The notes under the pieces: model-generated
What the model saw: the letters and a program-made list of their open reading frames with translations, nothing else
Told to the model about the DNA's origin: nothing
Database searches by the model: none
Position numbers and translations under genes: made by a program
Shown: one piece after another, positions 57,148 through 64,000 of the stretch
How positions within the stretch are numbered: the first letter of the stretch is position 1
How the letters are laid out: each line of letters starts with the position of its first letter
NCBI RefSeq assembly: GCF_001676705.1
Contig: NZ_CP016170.1
Coordinates: 3,472,001 to 3,536,000, forward strand
Source: Bordetella bronchialis
GTDB lineage: Bacteria > Pseudomonadota > Gammaproteobacteria > Burkholderiales > Burkholderiaceae_B
Direction of reading: 5' to 3'
DNA: 64,000 bases

Positions 57148-58416
57148 TCAGACCAGCATGGCAACCGGATGTTCCAGGTACCACGTAAAGCGCGCCAGCC
57201 ACCGCGCGGCCAGTTCGCCGTCGATGGCGCGATGGTCGACCGCCAGCGTGTATCGCATGACGGACGCGACCCGTATCGTATCCGCTTCCACGACGGCTTC
57301 GCGGGCGACGGCGCCGATCGCCAGCATGGCCGACTGCGGCGGATTGATGATGGCGGCAAAATCCACCACCCCCAGCATGCCCAGATTGCTGATGCCGAAG
57401 CTGCCGCCCTCGTATTCGGCGGGCGCCAGCCGGCCGGCGCGCGCGCGCTCGATCAAGGCGGTCATCGTGCCGCTGATGGCGGCCACGCCCAGCTGGTCCG
57501 CGCCGCGCACGATGGGCGTGACCAGGCCGTTCGGCGTGGCGACGGCAACGGCGATATCGGCGTGGCGATAGCGCCGCAGGGCGTCCGCCGTCCAGGTCAC
57601 ATTCATGTCCGGCACGTCGCGCAAGGCGCAGGCGGCCGCGCGTACCGCCAGATCGTTGATGGACACCCGTCCCGGCACGACGGTCTTGAGCTGTTCGCGC
57701 AGTCCCAGCAGCGCATCGGCGCGGCACTGGCCGCGCAGATAGAAATGCGGGATGGTGCTCTTGCTCGCGGCCACGCGGCGGGCAATGGCACGCCGCATCG
57801 AGCTGTGCGGCAGGACCTCGTAGGCGGGGGATGATCCACCGTCTTCGGTCGCGATGGGCGGCGCGCCGCTGGCCGCCTCCATCGCCTGCTCCACATCCCG
57901 CTTGACGATACGGCCCTGCGGACCCGATCCGGCCAGGGTGGCGAGCGCCAGGCCGTTTTCGGCCGCGAGCCGCCGCGCCACCGGACTGGCGAACCGGCGC
58001 GCGCCGGGCGCGGCGTTTCCACCCGCGGATGTCGCGGCATCGCCGTTGCCGACCGCCGGCGTATCCGCATCGAAGGACACCGCCACATCGTCACCGGCGA
58101 TCGCGGCGGCATCCCCACCGGCGACCGCCGCCGCGTCGGCCCGCCGCGCGGCGTCCGCGATATCCTCCGCCGTTTCCCCCTGCCGCAGCAGCAGGGCCAG
58201 CGGCGCGCCGACGGCCACCCGGCTTCCCGGCGCCACCAGGAGTCTGCCCACCACGCCGTCGTGCTCGGCCTCCAGGTCGACCATGGCCTTGTCGGTTTCA
58301 ATGCCGCCCAGGCTATCGCCCGCCCGCACCGCATCGCCTTCGCGCACCGTCCACTCCACCAGCACGGCGTCCGGCGCGTTGGCCGATACCGCGGGCATGC
58401 ACACCATCGTCGCCAT
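57148..58416 (-). CDS. 2-oxoacid dehydrogenase E2 (dihydrolipoamide acyltransferase)
   Basis: 422 residues from the ATG at 58416. A lipoyl domain (~1-80) has the lipoylated Lys at ~43 in ETDKAMVDLE. An Ala/Gly-rich linker follows, then an E3-binding domain (~140-180, FASPVARRLAAENGLALATL and GPQGRIVKRDVE), then the catalytic acyltransferase domain, with the active-site HxxxDG at ~395 (DHRAIDG). It accepts the acyl group from the E1 encoded upstream (1-nt overlap). No E3 gene is in the cluster; the housekeeping lipoamide dehydrogenase may serve. Substrate is not fixed: acetoin, branched-chain or pyruvate types are possible. Confidence 0.94.
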   Translation of the reverse strand: MATMVCMPAVSANAPDAVLVEWTVREGDAVRAGDSLGGIETDKAMVDLEAEHDGVVGRLLVAPGSRVAVGAPLALLLRQGETAEDIADAARRADAAAVAGGDAAAIAGDDVAVSFDADTPAVGNGDAATSAGGNAAPGARRFASPVARRLAAENGLALATLAGSGPQGRIVKRDVEQAMEAASGAPPIATEDGGSSPAYEVLPHSSMRRAIARRVAASKSTIPHFYLRGQCRADALLGLREQLKTVVPGRVSINDLAVRAAACALRDVPDMNVTWTADALRRYRHADIAVAVATPNGLVTPIVRGADQLGVAAISGTMTALIERARAGRLAPAEYEGGSFGISNLGMLGVVDFAAIINPPQSAMLAIGAVAREAVVEADTIRVASVMRYTLAVDHRAIDGELAARWLARFTWYLEHPVAMLV

Positions 58417-60590
58417 CAGGCTTCCCCCTTGTTGCGCAGCACTTCGCGCAATCCCGCCACCACTTCGTCCGTGCGGGCGATCGCGGCCCGTTCGAGGACC
58501 TTGGAGATGCTGGGCGCGGCCAGGCCGCCGGTCACGCGTTGCACGGGCTGGTCCAGCCAGTCGAAATAGCGCCGCTGGATTTCGTCGGCCAGCCAGCCGC
58601 CGTAGGAAGTCCCCCGGGCGCCCTGCTCCACGATCAGGACATTGTTCGTTTTGCGTATGCTGGCCCCCACGGTGTCCCAGTCCAGGCTGGCGCGGTCCAG
58701 CCAGCGCAGGTCCACCAGATCGGCGTCCAGACCGAGCGTGTCCAGGGCTTCCATCGCATGGCCGACCATGGACAAGTAGGCGATCACCGTCAACGCGGAT
58801 CCCGTGCGCCGCAGCGCCGCGCGCCCCACCGGCAGCACGAAATCCAGGTCGTCGCGCGGCGCCGGCGCGGTCGTGTTGTACAGATCCACGTGCTCGATCA
58901 CCAGCACGGGATCCTTGCAGCGCAGGGCCGCGTTCATCAGGCCCACATAGTCGCAAGGGTCGGAGGGCGCGACAATGCGCCAGCCCGGACACGTGGCGAA
59001 GATGCCGGCCGGATCCATGGAATGCTGGGAACCATAGCCCGTGCCCATCGCCACCTTGGTGCGCAGTACCAGCGGCACGGCATCGTCGCCGCCGAACATA
59101 TGGCGCACCTTGCCGATCTGGTTGAATACCTGGTCGGCCGCCACCCACATGAAGTCCGGGTACATGAACTCCACCACCGGCTTGTAGCGCCCGTCCAGGG
59201 CGATGCCGCCGGCCAGTCCGACGAAGGCGTTTTCGCTGATGGGCGTGCCCAGGCAGCGGCCCGGATACCGCTGCGCCAGCCCGCGGGTCGCGCCATTGGT
59301 TCCGCCCTTGAGCCGGTGCACGTCCTCGCCCATGACGACGATGGCGTCGTCGAGCGCCATGCGGCGATCCATGACGTCGGCCACCACGTCGACGAATTTG
59401 CGCGGCACCGTCTCGCCGTGGAATTCGCCGCCGTCCCCCATCCCGGCCAGGTCGCCCAGGATCCCGACATCGCGGAAATCCGCGGACGGCCACAAGCCCG
59501 GCCGTATCCGGCGCTTGCCGGGGCCCGCGCCGGTGTCGGATTCCACCAGCGCGTCCACCGCGGTCCGCATGGCACGCGCCACGCGATCGCGCAGGGCGTC
59601 GATGTGCGCCTGCGTCAACAGGCCCCGCTCCGTCATGCGCCGCGCCAGCAGATCCAGGGGATCGCGTTCGCGCCAGGCTTTTTCCTCTTCCTTGTCGCGA
59701 TAGCCGAAGGCGCTGCCGGGAAACGGCCCGTTCTGGTGGAAATAGCGATAGACGTCGGCCTCGATCAGCGTCGGCCCCTTGCCGGCGCGCATATGCGCCA
59801 GGGCCGCCTGCATCGCCAGGTGCACCGCCAGCGGATCCATGCCATCCACATGCCAGCTGGGAATATTAAAGGCCTGTCCGCGCGCGGACAGGCGCGGCTC
59901 GGCGGTGATTTCCTCCACGCCGGTGGCGACCGCATAGCGGTTGTTCTCGACGAAAAAGCATAGCGGCAGCTTCCACGCCGCCGCCAGGTTCATGGTCTCC
60001 AGCACGGACCCGATGTTGACCGCGCCATCGCCGAAATAGGTCACCATGACGGCATCGCCGCCCGCGCGCCGATGGGCCCAGGCCTGTCCGGCCGCCATGG
60101 GCACGCCGCCGCCGACGATCGCATTGGTACCCAGCGCGCCGGCCTCGGGCCAGCGCAGGTGCATGGAGCCGCCCCGGCCCTTGCAGAACCCCTGCGCCAG
60201 GCCGAGGATCTCCGCCAGCGTGCGCTGCAATAGCGCCTGCACCGCCGGCGCGATGTCCGCCACCGGGTCCATGCCGTCCGGGCACAGATAAGCCAGGGAC
60301 TTGGACAGGAACTGGTGATGGCCGCGATGCGAGCCGCTCACCCCATCGTCGGCGCGCAGTCCCACGATGGAGCCGGCGGCGCCGCCCTCCTGGCCGATGC
60401 TGGAATGCGCGGGGCCGTGCACCAGCCCTTCGCCGGCCAGTTCCAGCACGGCTTCCTCGAAGCCGCGTATCAGGTGGCAGTGCGAGAGCAGCGTACCCAG
60501 CAGGACGGGATCGGCCCGCGCCCAGTCCTCGTCCGTGGCGGCCAGCGATACCCAGGGCGCGTGCGAGGCTAGTATCTGAATATTCGGCAT
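58416..60590 (-). CDS. 2-oxoacid dehydrogenase E1, alpha and beta fused
   Basis: 724 residues. ~1-340 is the alpha half, with the thiamine diphosphate motif GDGAVNIGSVLETMN (~187-201) ending at NN (~216). ~380-724 is the beta half (VVMGEDVHRLKGGTNG, GTPISENAFVGLAGGIAL, GYGSQHSMDPAGIFA). Alpha-beta fusions are known in branched-chain-type and related dehydrogenases. It decarboxylates a 2-oxo acid (or acetoin) and loads the acyl group on E2. It is followed by E2 (1-nt overlap) and preceded by an SDR gene (6-bp gap), so oxidation of a 2-hydroxy acid or diol to its substrate is plausible. Confidence 0.93.
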   Translation of the reverse strand: MPNIQILASHAPWVSLAATDEDWARADPVLLGTLLSHCHLIRGFEEAVLELAGEGLVHGPAHSSIGQEGGAAGSIVGLRADDGVSGSHRGHHQFLSKSLAYLCPDGMDPVADIAPAVQALLQRTLAEILGLAQGFCKGRGGSMHLRWPEAGALGTNAIVGGGVPMAAGQAWAHRRAGGDAVMVTYFGDGAVNIGSVLETMNLAAAWKLPLCFFVENNRYAVATGVEEITAEPRLSARGQAFNIPSWHVDGMDPLAVHLAMQAALAHMRAGKGPTLIEADVYRYFHQNGPFPGSAFGYRDKEEEKAWRERDPLDLLARRMTERGLLTQAHIDALRDRVARAMRTAVDALVESDTGAGPGKRRIRPGLWPSADFRDVGILGDLAGMGDGGEFHGETVPRKFVDVVADVMDRRMALDDAIVVMGEDVHRLKGGTNGATRGLAQRYPGRCLGTPISENAFVGLAGGIALDGRYKPVVEFMYPDFMWVAADQVFNQIGKVRHMFGGDDAVPLVLRTKVAMGTGYGSQHSMDPAGIFATCPGWRIVAPSDPCDYVGLMNAALRCKDPVLVIEHVDLYNTTAPAPRDDLDFVLPVGRAALRRTGSALTVIAYLSMVGHAMEALDTLGLDADLVDLRWLDRASLDWDTVGASIRKTNNVLIVEQGARGTSYGGWLADEIQRRYFDWLDQPVQRVTGGLAAPSISKVLERAAIARTDEVVAGLREVLRNKGEA

Positions 60591-60596
60591 GGCGGT

Positions 60597-61400
60597 TCAA
60601 AGATAACCATTGGCGGTCCACCCGCCATCCGCGAGCATCGCGTGCCCGGTCGTATAGCGCGCGGCATCGGATGCCAGGAAAAGCGCCACCTCGGCCATTT
60701 CTTCCGGGGTGCCCAGCCTGCCCATGGGCGCGCGCGCCGCGATGCGCCCGGCATCCAGGGCGCCGCGGCCGATCAGCTCGTCGACCAGCGCCGTGCGGAT
60801 ATAGCCCGGGCACAGCGCGTTGACGCGGATGCCCAGCGGCGCCCATTCCACGGCCAGCGATTTGGTCAGTGCGATCACGCCCGCCTTGGCCGCGCAATAG
60901 GCGGCGCGTTCCGGCGCGGCGACCACGCCGTACATCGAAGCGGTATTCACGATGACGCCGCCGCCTTGTTCCGCCATGATGCGGCCGGCCGACTGGCAGC
61001 AATAGAACACGCCGGTCAGGTCGATATCGATGGCGCGCCGCCATTCTTCGCCGCTGAGTTCCAGCGAGGGCTTGTTCATCGAGATGCCGGCATTGTTCAG
61101 CGAGATATCGACGCGCCCGAAACGATCGCGCGCCGCGGCATATGCCTTCTCGACCGCGGCGTCGTCCCGCACGGATGCCTGCAGGCACAGCGTCGGGACA
61201 TCGGGATAGCGCGCCTGCAACTGCGCCCGCGCGGCCGCCAGGCCGTCGGCGCTGACGTCGAGCAGGGCTAGCGGGCAGCCGTGCCGCGCGTAGGCATCCA
61301 GCATGGCGCGCCCGATGCCCTGGGCCGCGCCGGTACACATCACCACCTTGCCGCGCAACCCGGGATACATCGCGGGCTGCGCCGGATCGTTACCGGCCAT
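60597..61400 (-). CDS. Short-chain dehydrogenase/reductase (FabG-like)
   Basis: 267 residues. CTGAAQGIGRAML (cofactor), NNAGISMNKPSLELSG, catalytic Ser in NTASMYGVVAAPE, YCAAK and the C-terminal GHAMLADGGWTANGYL show a complete classical SDR. It is the first gene of the SDR-E1-E2-GntR operon. The promoter must lie in 61401-61632, which it shares with the divergent enolase-superfamily gene. Substrate unknown. Confidence 0.92.
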   Translation of the reverse strand: MAGNDPAQPAMYPGLRGKVVMCTGAAQGIGRAMLDAYARHGCPLALLDVSADGLAAARAQLQARYPDVPTLCLQASVRDDAAVEKAYAAARDRFGRVDISLNNAGISMNKPSLELSGEEWRRAIDIDLTGVFYCCQSAGRIMAEQGGGVIVNTASMYGVVAAPERAAYCAAKAGVIALTKSLAVEWAPLGIRVNALCPGYIRTALVDELIGRGALDAGRIAARAPMGRLGTPEEMAEVALFLASDAARYTTGHAMLADGGWTANGYL

Positions 61401-61478
61401 GGTGTCTCCTGATTGTGGTTATGGGCGGTGCGTCGCCGATGCGCGATGCAGGCGCAAGGGCATCCTATCTGCTTATCA

Positions 61479-61493
61479 AGTTGCCTTACAACT
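61479..61493. promoter_or_regulatory. Inverted repeat AGTTG-N5-CAACT, candidate GntR operator
   Basis: AGTTG CCTTA CAACT lies in the divergent promoter between the SDR operon and the enolase-type gene, in a small AT-rich island. FadR-type GntR proteins often bind sites with a TTG-N5-CAA-like core. Assignment to the GntR gene at 56393 is inferred from operon structure only. Confidence 0.4.
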
Positions 61494-61632
61494 AGGTAAT
61501 AACCCCTATGAATATCCCGACTTCCGCATGCGCGTCAGGGTGCCGCGCATCGCCGGCCAAGCCCATAATGAGCGACCCGCAGTGCAACGCAGTCCGCTGT
61601 TCCGCCCACCGCCAACCCACACAGGAGCACGC

Positions 61633-62736
61633 ATGGCCGCCATCGTTTCCGTAGAGGTATTGCTCGTCAACCTGCCCCCCAAGGTCAAGCGCACGGATGC
61701 CGTCCAGAGTTTCGAATGCCAGGAGACCCCCATGGTGCGCATCCGCGACGCCGATGGCATGGTCGGCACCGGCTACAGCTACACGATAGGCACCGGCGGT
61801 TCATCGGTCGTGCGGCTGCTGGACGACCACCTCGCGCCGATGCTGATGGGGCGCGAGGCCGACGACATCGAAATGCTCTGGCGCGACCTGTTCTTCCGCG
61901 TACACGCCACCACCGTGGGCGCGATCACTTCCATCGCGCTGGCGGCCATCGACACGGCCCTGTGGGACCTGCGCGCGCGCCGTGCCGCCCTGCCCTTGCA
62001 CCGGCTGGCCGGCGGCGCCAAGGACGCCATTCCGATGTACTACACCGAAGGCGGCTGGCTGCACCTGGATGAAGCGCAACTGGTCGAAGAGGCCTTGCGG
62101 GCGCAAGAGGCGGGCTTCGGCGGGACCAAGATCAAGGTGGGGCGGCCGCACGTAGCCGAGGACATGGAGCGCCTGTCCGCGGTGCGCGACGCGGTCGGGC
62201 CCGGTTGGGAAGTCATGACCGACGCCAACCAGGGCTTCAACCTGGCCGAGGCGATACGGCGCGCCCGCTGCTTCGAGGCGCTGGACATCGCCTGGTTCGA
62301 GGAACCCATCCATGCCGACGATGTCGACGCGCACCGCCGCCTTTGCGCATCGACCACGGTGCCCATCGCCATCGGCGAATCCCTGTACAGCGTTTCGCAA
62401 TTCAAGGACTACCTGCAAAGCGGCGCGTGCACCATCGTGCAGGTCGATGTGGGCCGCATAGGCGGCATCACCCCGTGGCTGAAGGTGGCGCATATGGCCG
62501 AGGCCTATAACGTCCCGGTGTGCCCGCACTTCCTGATGGAAATCCACGTCGGCCTGTGCTGCGCCGTGCCCAACAGCCGGTGGCTGGAATACATACCGCA
62601 GCTCGATATGGTCACCGGCACGGGCATGCGCGTGGAGGGCGGCCGAGCCATTCCGTCGGCCGAGCCGGGGCTGGGCATAGATTGGGATTGGGACAAGCTG
62701 GCGCGCCACCAGGTGCACCGCACGCAGCACTGCTGA
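61633..62736 (+). CDS. Mandelate racemase/muconate lactonising enzyme-family protein
   Basis: 367 residues from the ATG at 61633, with AGGAG about 6 nt upstream. The enolase-superfamily active site is complete and of the mandelate racemase subgroup: K166 and K168 in TKIKVG, metal ligands D197 (MTDANQ), E223 (WFEEP) and E249 (IGESL), and the D272 (QVDVGRIGG)-H299 (CPHF) dyad. The numbers are two above those of mandelate racemase. It should abstract the alpha-proton of a carboxylate, as a racemase or sugar-acid dehydratase. It is divergent from the E1/E2 operon, whose 2-oxo acid could be its product if it is a dehydratase. The LysR gene downstream is on the opposite strand. Confidence 0.93.
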   Translation: MAAIVSVEVLLVNLPPKVKRTDAVQSFECQETPMVRIRDADGMVGTGYSYTIGTGGSSVVRLLDDHLAPMLMGREADDIEMLWRDLFFRVHATTVGAITSIALAAIDTALWDLRARRAALPLHRLAGGAKDAIPMYYTEGGWLHLDEAQLVEEALRAQEAGFGGTKIKVGRPHVAEDMERLSAVRDAVGPGWEVMTDANQGFNLAEAIRRARCFEALDIAWFEEPIHADDVDAHRRLCASTTVPIAIGESLYSVSQFKDYLQSGACTIVQVDVGRIGGITPWLKVAHMAEAYNVPVCPHFLMEIHVGLCCAVPNSRWLEYIPQLDMVTGTGMRVEGGRAIPSAEPGLGIDWDWDKLARHQVHRTQHC

Positions 62737-62748
62737 AGCCGTCAAGGC

Positions 62749-63660
62749 TCAAACATGGGACAGTCCCTTGATGGACGCGCGCAGGAACGCGATCAAGGCC
62801 TGCCCCCCTTTCGCCAGTCCGCCGCGCCTGGGCCAGACCAGGCCGATATCCATCGTCGGCACGTCATCGACCAGGTCTCGGCGCAGGATGCGCCGCCCTT
62901 CCAGGGACCACGGCCGGTACACCAGGTCCGACAATATGGTCACGCCCTGCTGCAGCGCGACCAGGCTGCGCACGGCCTCCGGCGAGCGGCTCTGGAAGCG
63001 CACGCGGGGCCGCAGCCCACGGCGGCCCCAGTACTTGCCCACCGTTTCGATGTGTTCGTCCATGTCCAGCAGCACATAGTCGGCTTGCGCCACATCGGCC
63101 AGGCTGACCTTGGGCGCATGCTGCAGGGGATGGTCGGGATGCGTCCACAAGCGGCGCGGCGACTTCAGCATCGTGTCGTATTGCAGCTCGTCGAATCGCG
63201 TCAGATTCGAGACGATGGCCAGCGCCAGGTCCAGGCGGCCCTCCAGCAGATCTTGCTCCACATCGGCGCGGTCGCGTTCGATGACATCCAGCCGTAGATT
63301 CGGAAAGCGCTGCCCGACCGCCGAGATGACCGCCGGCATCAGGTAGGCCGAGATGGTCTCCGTCACGCCCAGGCGCAGATGGCCGCGCAACTCGTCGCGC
63401 TCGGCCCGCATGTCCTCCATCGCGCGGGTGAAAGCGCCCGTCACGTTATGCGCGTGACGCGCGAAACGCTCCCCCGCTTCCGTCAGCCGCAGCCCCTTGG
63501 CATGCCGTTCGAACAGCGGCATGCCCACGCTCTGCTCCAGGTTGCGCAAGGCGATGGTGACCGAGGACTGCGACACATTGCAGCGCAGCGCCGCCTTGGA
63601 GACTTGCCCGGTCTCGGCCAGCGCCAGGAAGTATTCGAACTGCCGGAGAGTGATCTGCAT
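62749..63660 (-). CDS. LysR-family transcriptional regulator
   Basis: 303 residues from the ATG at 63660 (MQITLRQFEYFLALAETGQV). The N-terminal helix-turn-helix has KAALRCNVSQSSVTIALRNL, followed by the linker helix and the two-lobed effector domain (~90-300). It is convergent with the enolase-type gene (12-bp gap) and divergent from the molybdopterin oxidoreductase at 63835, whose promoter region (63661-63834) carries AT-rich palindromes. It probably controls that gene. The ligand is unknown. Confidence 0.93.
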   Translation of the reverse strand: MQITLRQFEYFLALAETGQVSKAALRCNVSQSSVTIALRNLEQSVGMPLFERHAKGLRLTEAGERFARHAHNVTGAFTRAMEDMRAERDELRGHLRLGVTETISAYLMPAVISAVGQRFPNLRLDVIERDRADVEQDLLEGRLDLALAIVSNLTRFDELQYDTMLKSPRRLWTHPDHPLQHAPKVSLADVAQADYVLLDMDEHIETVGKYWGRRGLRPRVRFQSRSPEAVRSLVALQQGVTILSDLVYRPWSLEGRRILRRDLVDDVPTMDIGLVWPRRGGLAKGGQALIAFLRASIKGLSHV

Positions 63661-63728
63661 GCCGTGTCCTTCACATGGCCGCCATGGGTAGCGGGAATCT
63701 GCCGTGCGCGAACCCGCGCCGGGCAATC

Positions 63729-63740
63729 AAAATCGATTTT
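63729..63740. promoter_or_regulatory. Palindrome AAAATCGATTTT in LysR divergent promoter
   Basis: A perfect 12-bp palindrome followed by AT-rich sequence (to ~63780, including CAATATTG at 63773) between the LysR gene and the oxidoreductase. A LysR site or promoter parts are likely here; which bases bind is not clear. Confidence 0.4.
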
Positions 63741-63834
63741 TTATATATTGCGTTTTCAAAAATTTATATTAGCAATATTGTCGGCCGCGTCCTAGACTCT
63801 GCGCCACGTTCACGACACACAGTACGGGGATGTC

Positions 63835-64000
63835 TTGTTCAAGGAAAAACGCGGTTATTGCACGCTTTGCCGCTCCCGCTGCGGCACGCGCAATATCGTC
63901 CAGGACGACATGCTGGTTCGCGTGTCGCCAGACCCTGCCCACCCCACCGGCCAGGCGATGTGCATGAAAGGCCGCGCGGCGCCCGAACTGGTGCATAACC
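63835..64000 (+). CDS. Molybdopterin-dependent oxidoreductase, N-terminus only
   Basis: 55 codons are visible before the window ends. From a TTG at 63835, with GGGGA about 5 nt upstream, it reads MFKEKRGYCTLCRSRCGTRN. CxxCxxxC (Cys at ~9, 12, 16) with a later Cys in QAMCMKG is the N-terminal 4Fe-4S motif of the formate dehydrogenase/nitrate reductase-type molybdopterin family. No signal peptide is seen, so it may be cytosolic. The ATG at 63830 is out of frame. It is divergent from the LysR gene. Confidence 0.8.
   Translation, partial: MFKEKRGYCTLCRSRCGTRNIVQDDMLVRVSPDPAHPTGQAMCMKGRAAPELVHN

Overview
The window is about 64 kb of high-GC DNA that reads like a Burkholderiales genome of the Alcaligenaceae, most likely Bordetella or Achromobacter. 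This is an inference. It rests on codon and base use, three periplasmic Bug/TctC-type receptors, many small catabolic operons each with its own IclR, GntR, AraC or LysR regulator, and the order of the glycogen/trehalose genes. I see no rRNA, tRNA, integrase, transposase or CRISPR array.

Layout. 1-13516: a tightly packed alpha-glucan/trehalose operon, treS-maltokinase (5' end outside the window), glgB, glgX, treZ, malQ, treY. The last four genes are chained by ATGA overlaps. 13540-19004: a MarR regulator and the efflux operon it probably controls (FUSC protein, DUF1656 peptide, HlyD adaptor, NodT-type outer-membrane lipoprotein). 19074-20855: a YpfH-type esterase and an MDR oxidoreductase. 21006-26579: two very large paralogous proteins of unknown function. 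26649-29488: PhzF, a Bug receptor and a divergent AraC regulator. 29501-35587: IclR regulator and a divergent operon of SDR, MmgE/PrpD, Bug, a small barrel protein and Bug. 35691-39985: an AttH-like lipoprotein with an FtsX-type permease and ATPase. 40125-40796: a Ser/Pro-rich repeat protein. 40874-46227: split transketolase, AroE-like dehydrogenase and GMC oxidoreductase, divergent from a GntR regulator. 46228-47772: a gene-free block built of nested inverted and tandem repeats. 47773-56361: BKACE, hydroxyacyl-CoA-type dehydrogenase and SDR, divergent from a branched-chain-type ABC importer and another SDR. 56393-61400: GntR, E2, fused E1 and SDR (a 2-oxoacid dehydrogenase operon). 61633-64000: mandelate-racemase-type enolase, LysR, and the start of a molybdopterin oxidoreductase.

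Most interesting points. (1) The two giant paralogs and the Ser/Pro-rich protein are the only genes I found with a bipartite upstream box GGAAC-N17/18-ACTCAG, 24-31 nt before the start codon. This resembles the hrp box read by HrpL-type ECF sigma factors, which drive type III secretion genes. All three proteins lack Sec signals and start with Ser/Pro-rich tails, so they are candidate type III effectors. The giants carry an exact 56-residue tandem repeat and conserved motifs I do not recognise. (2) The 1.5-kb block at 46228-47772 has 368-bp inverted arms about 98% identical, inner 62-bp inverted arms, a central array of five 39-41-bp repeats and a flanking 40-bp direct repeat. (3) A 13-bp near-palindrome, ATATATGATATAT, occurs in both divergent promoters on either side of that block. 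It suggests that one GntR protein controls the transketolase/AroE-like/GMC operon and the BKACE/importer operons as a single catabolic regulon of unknown substrate.
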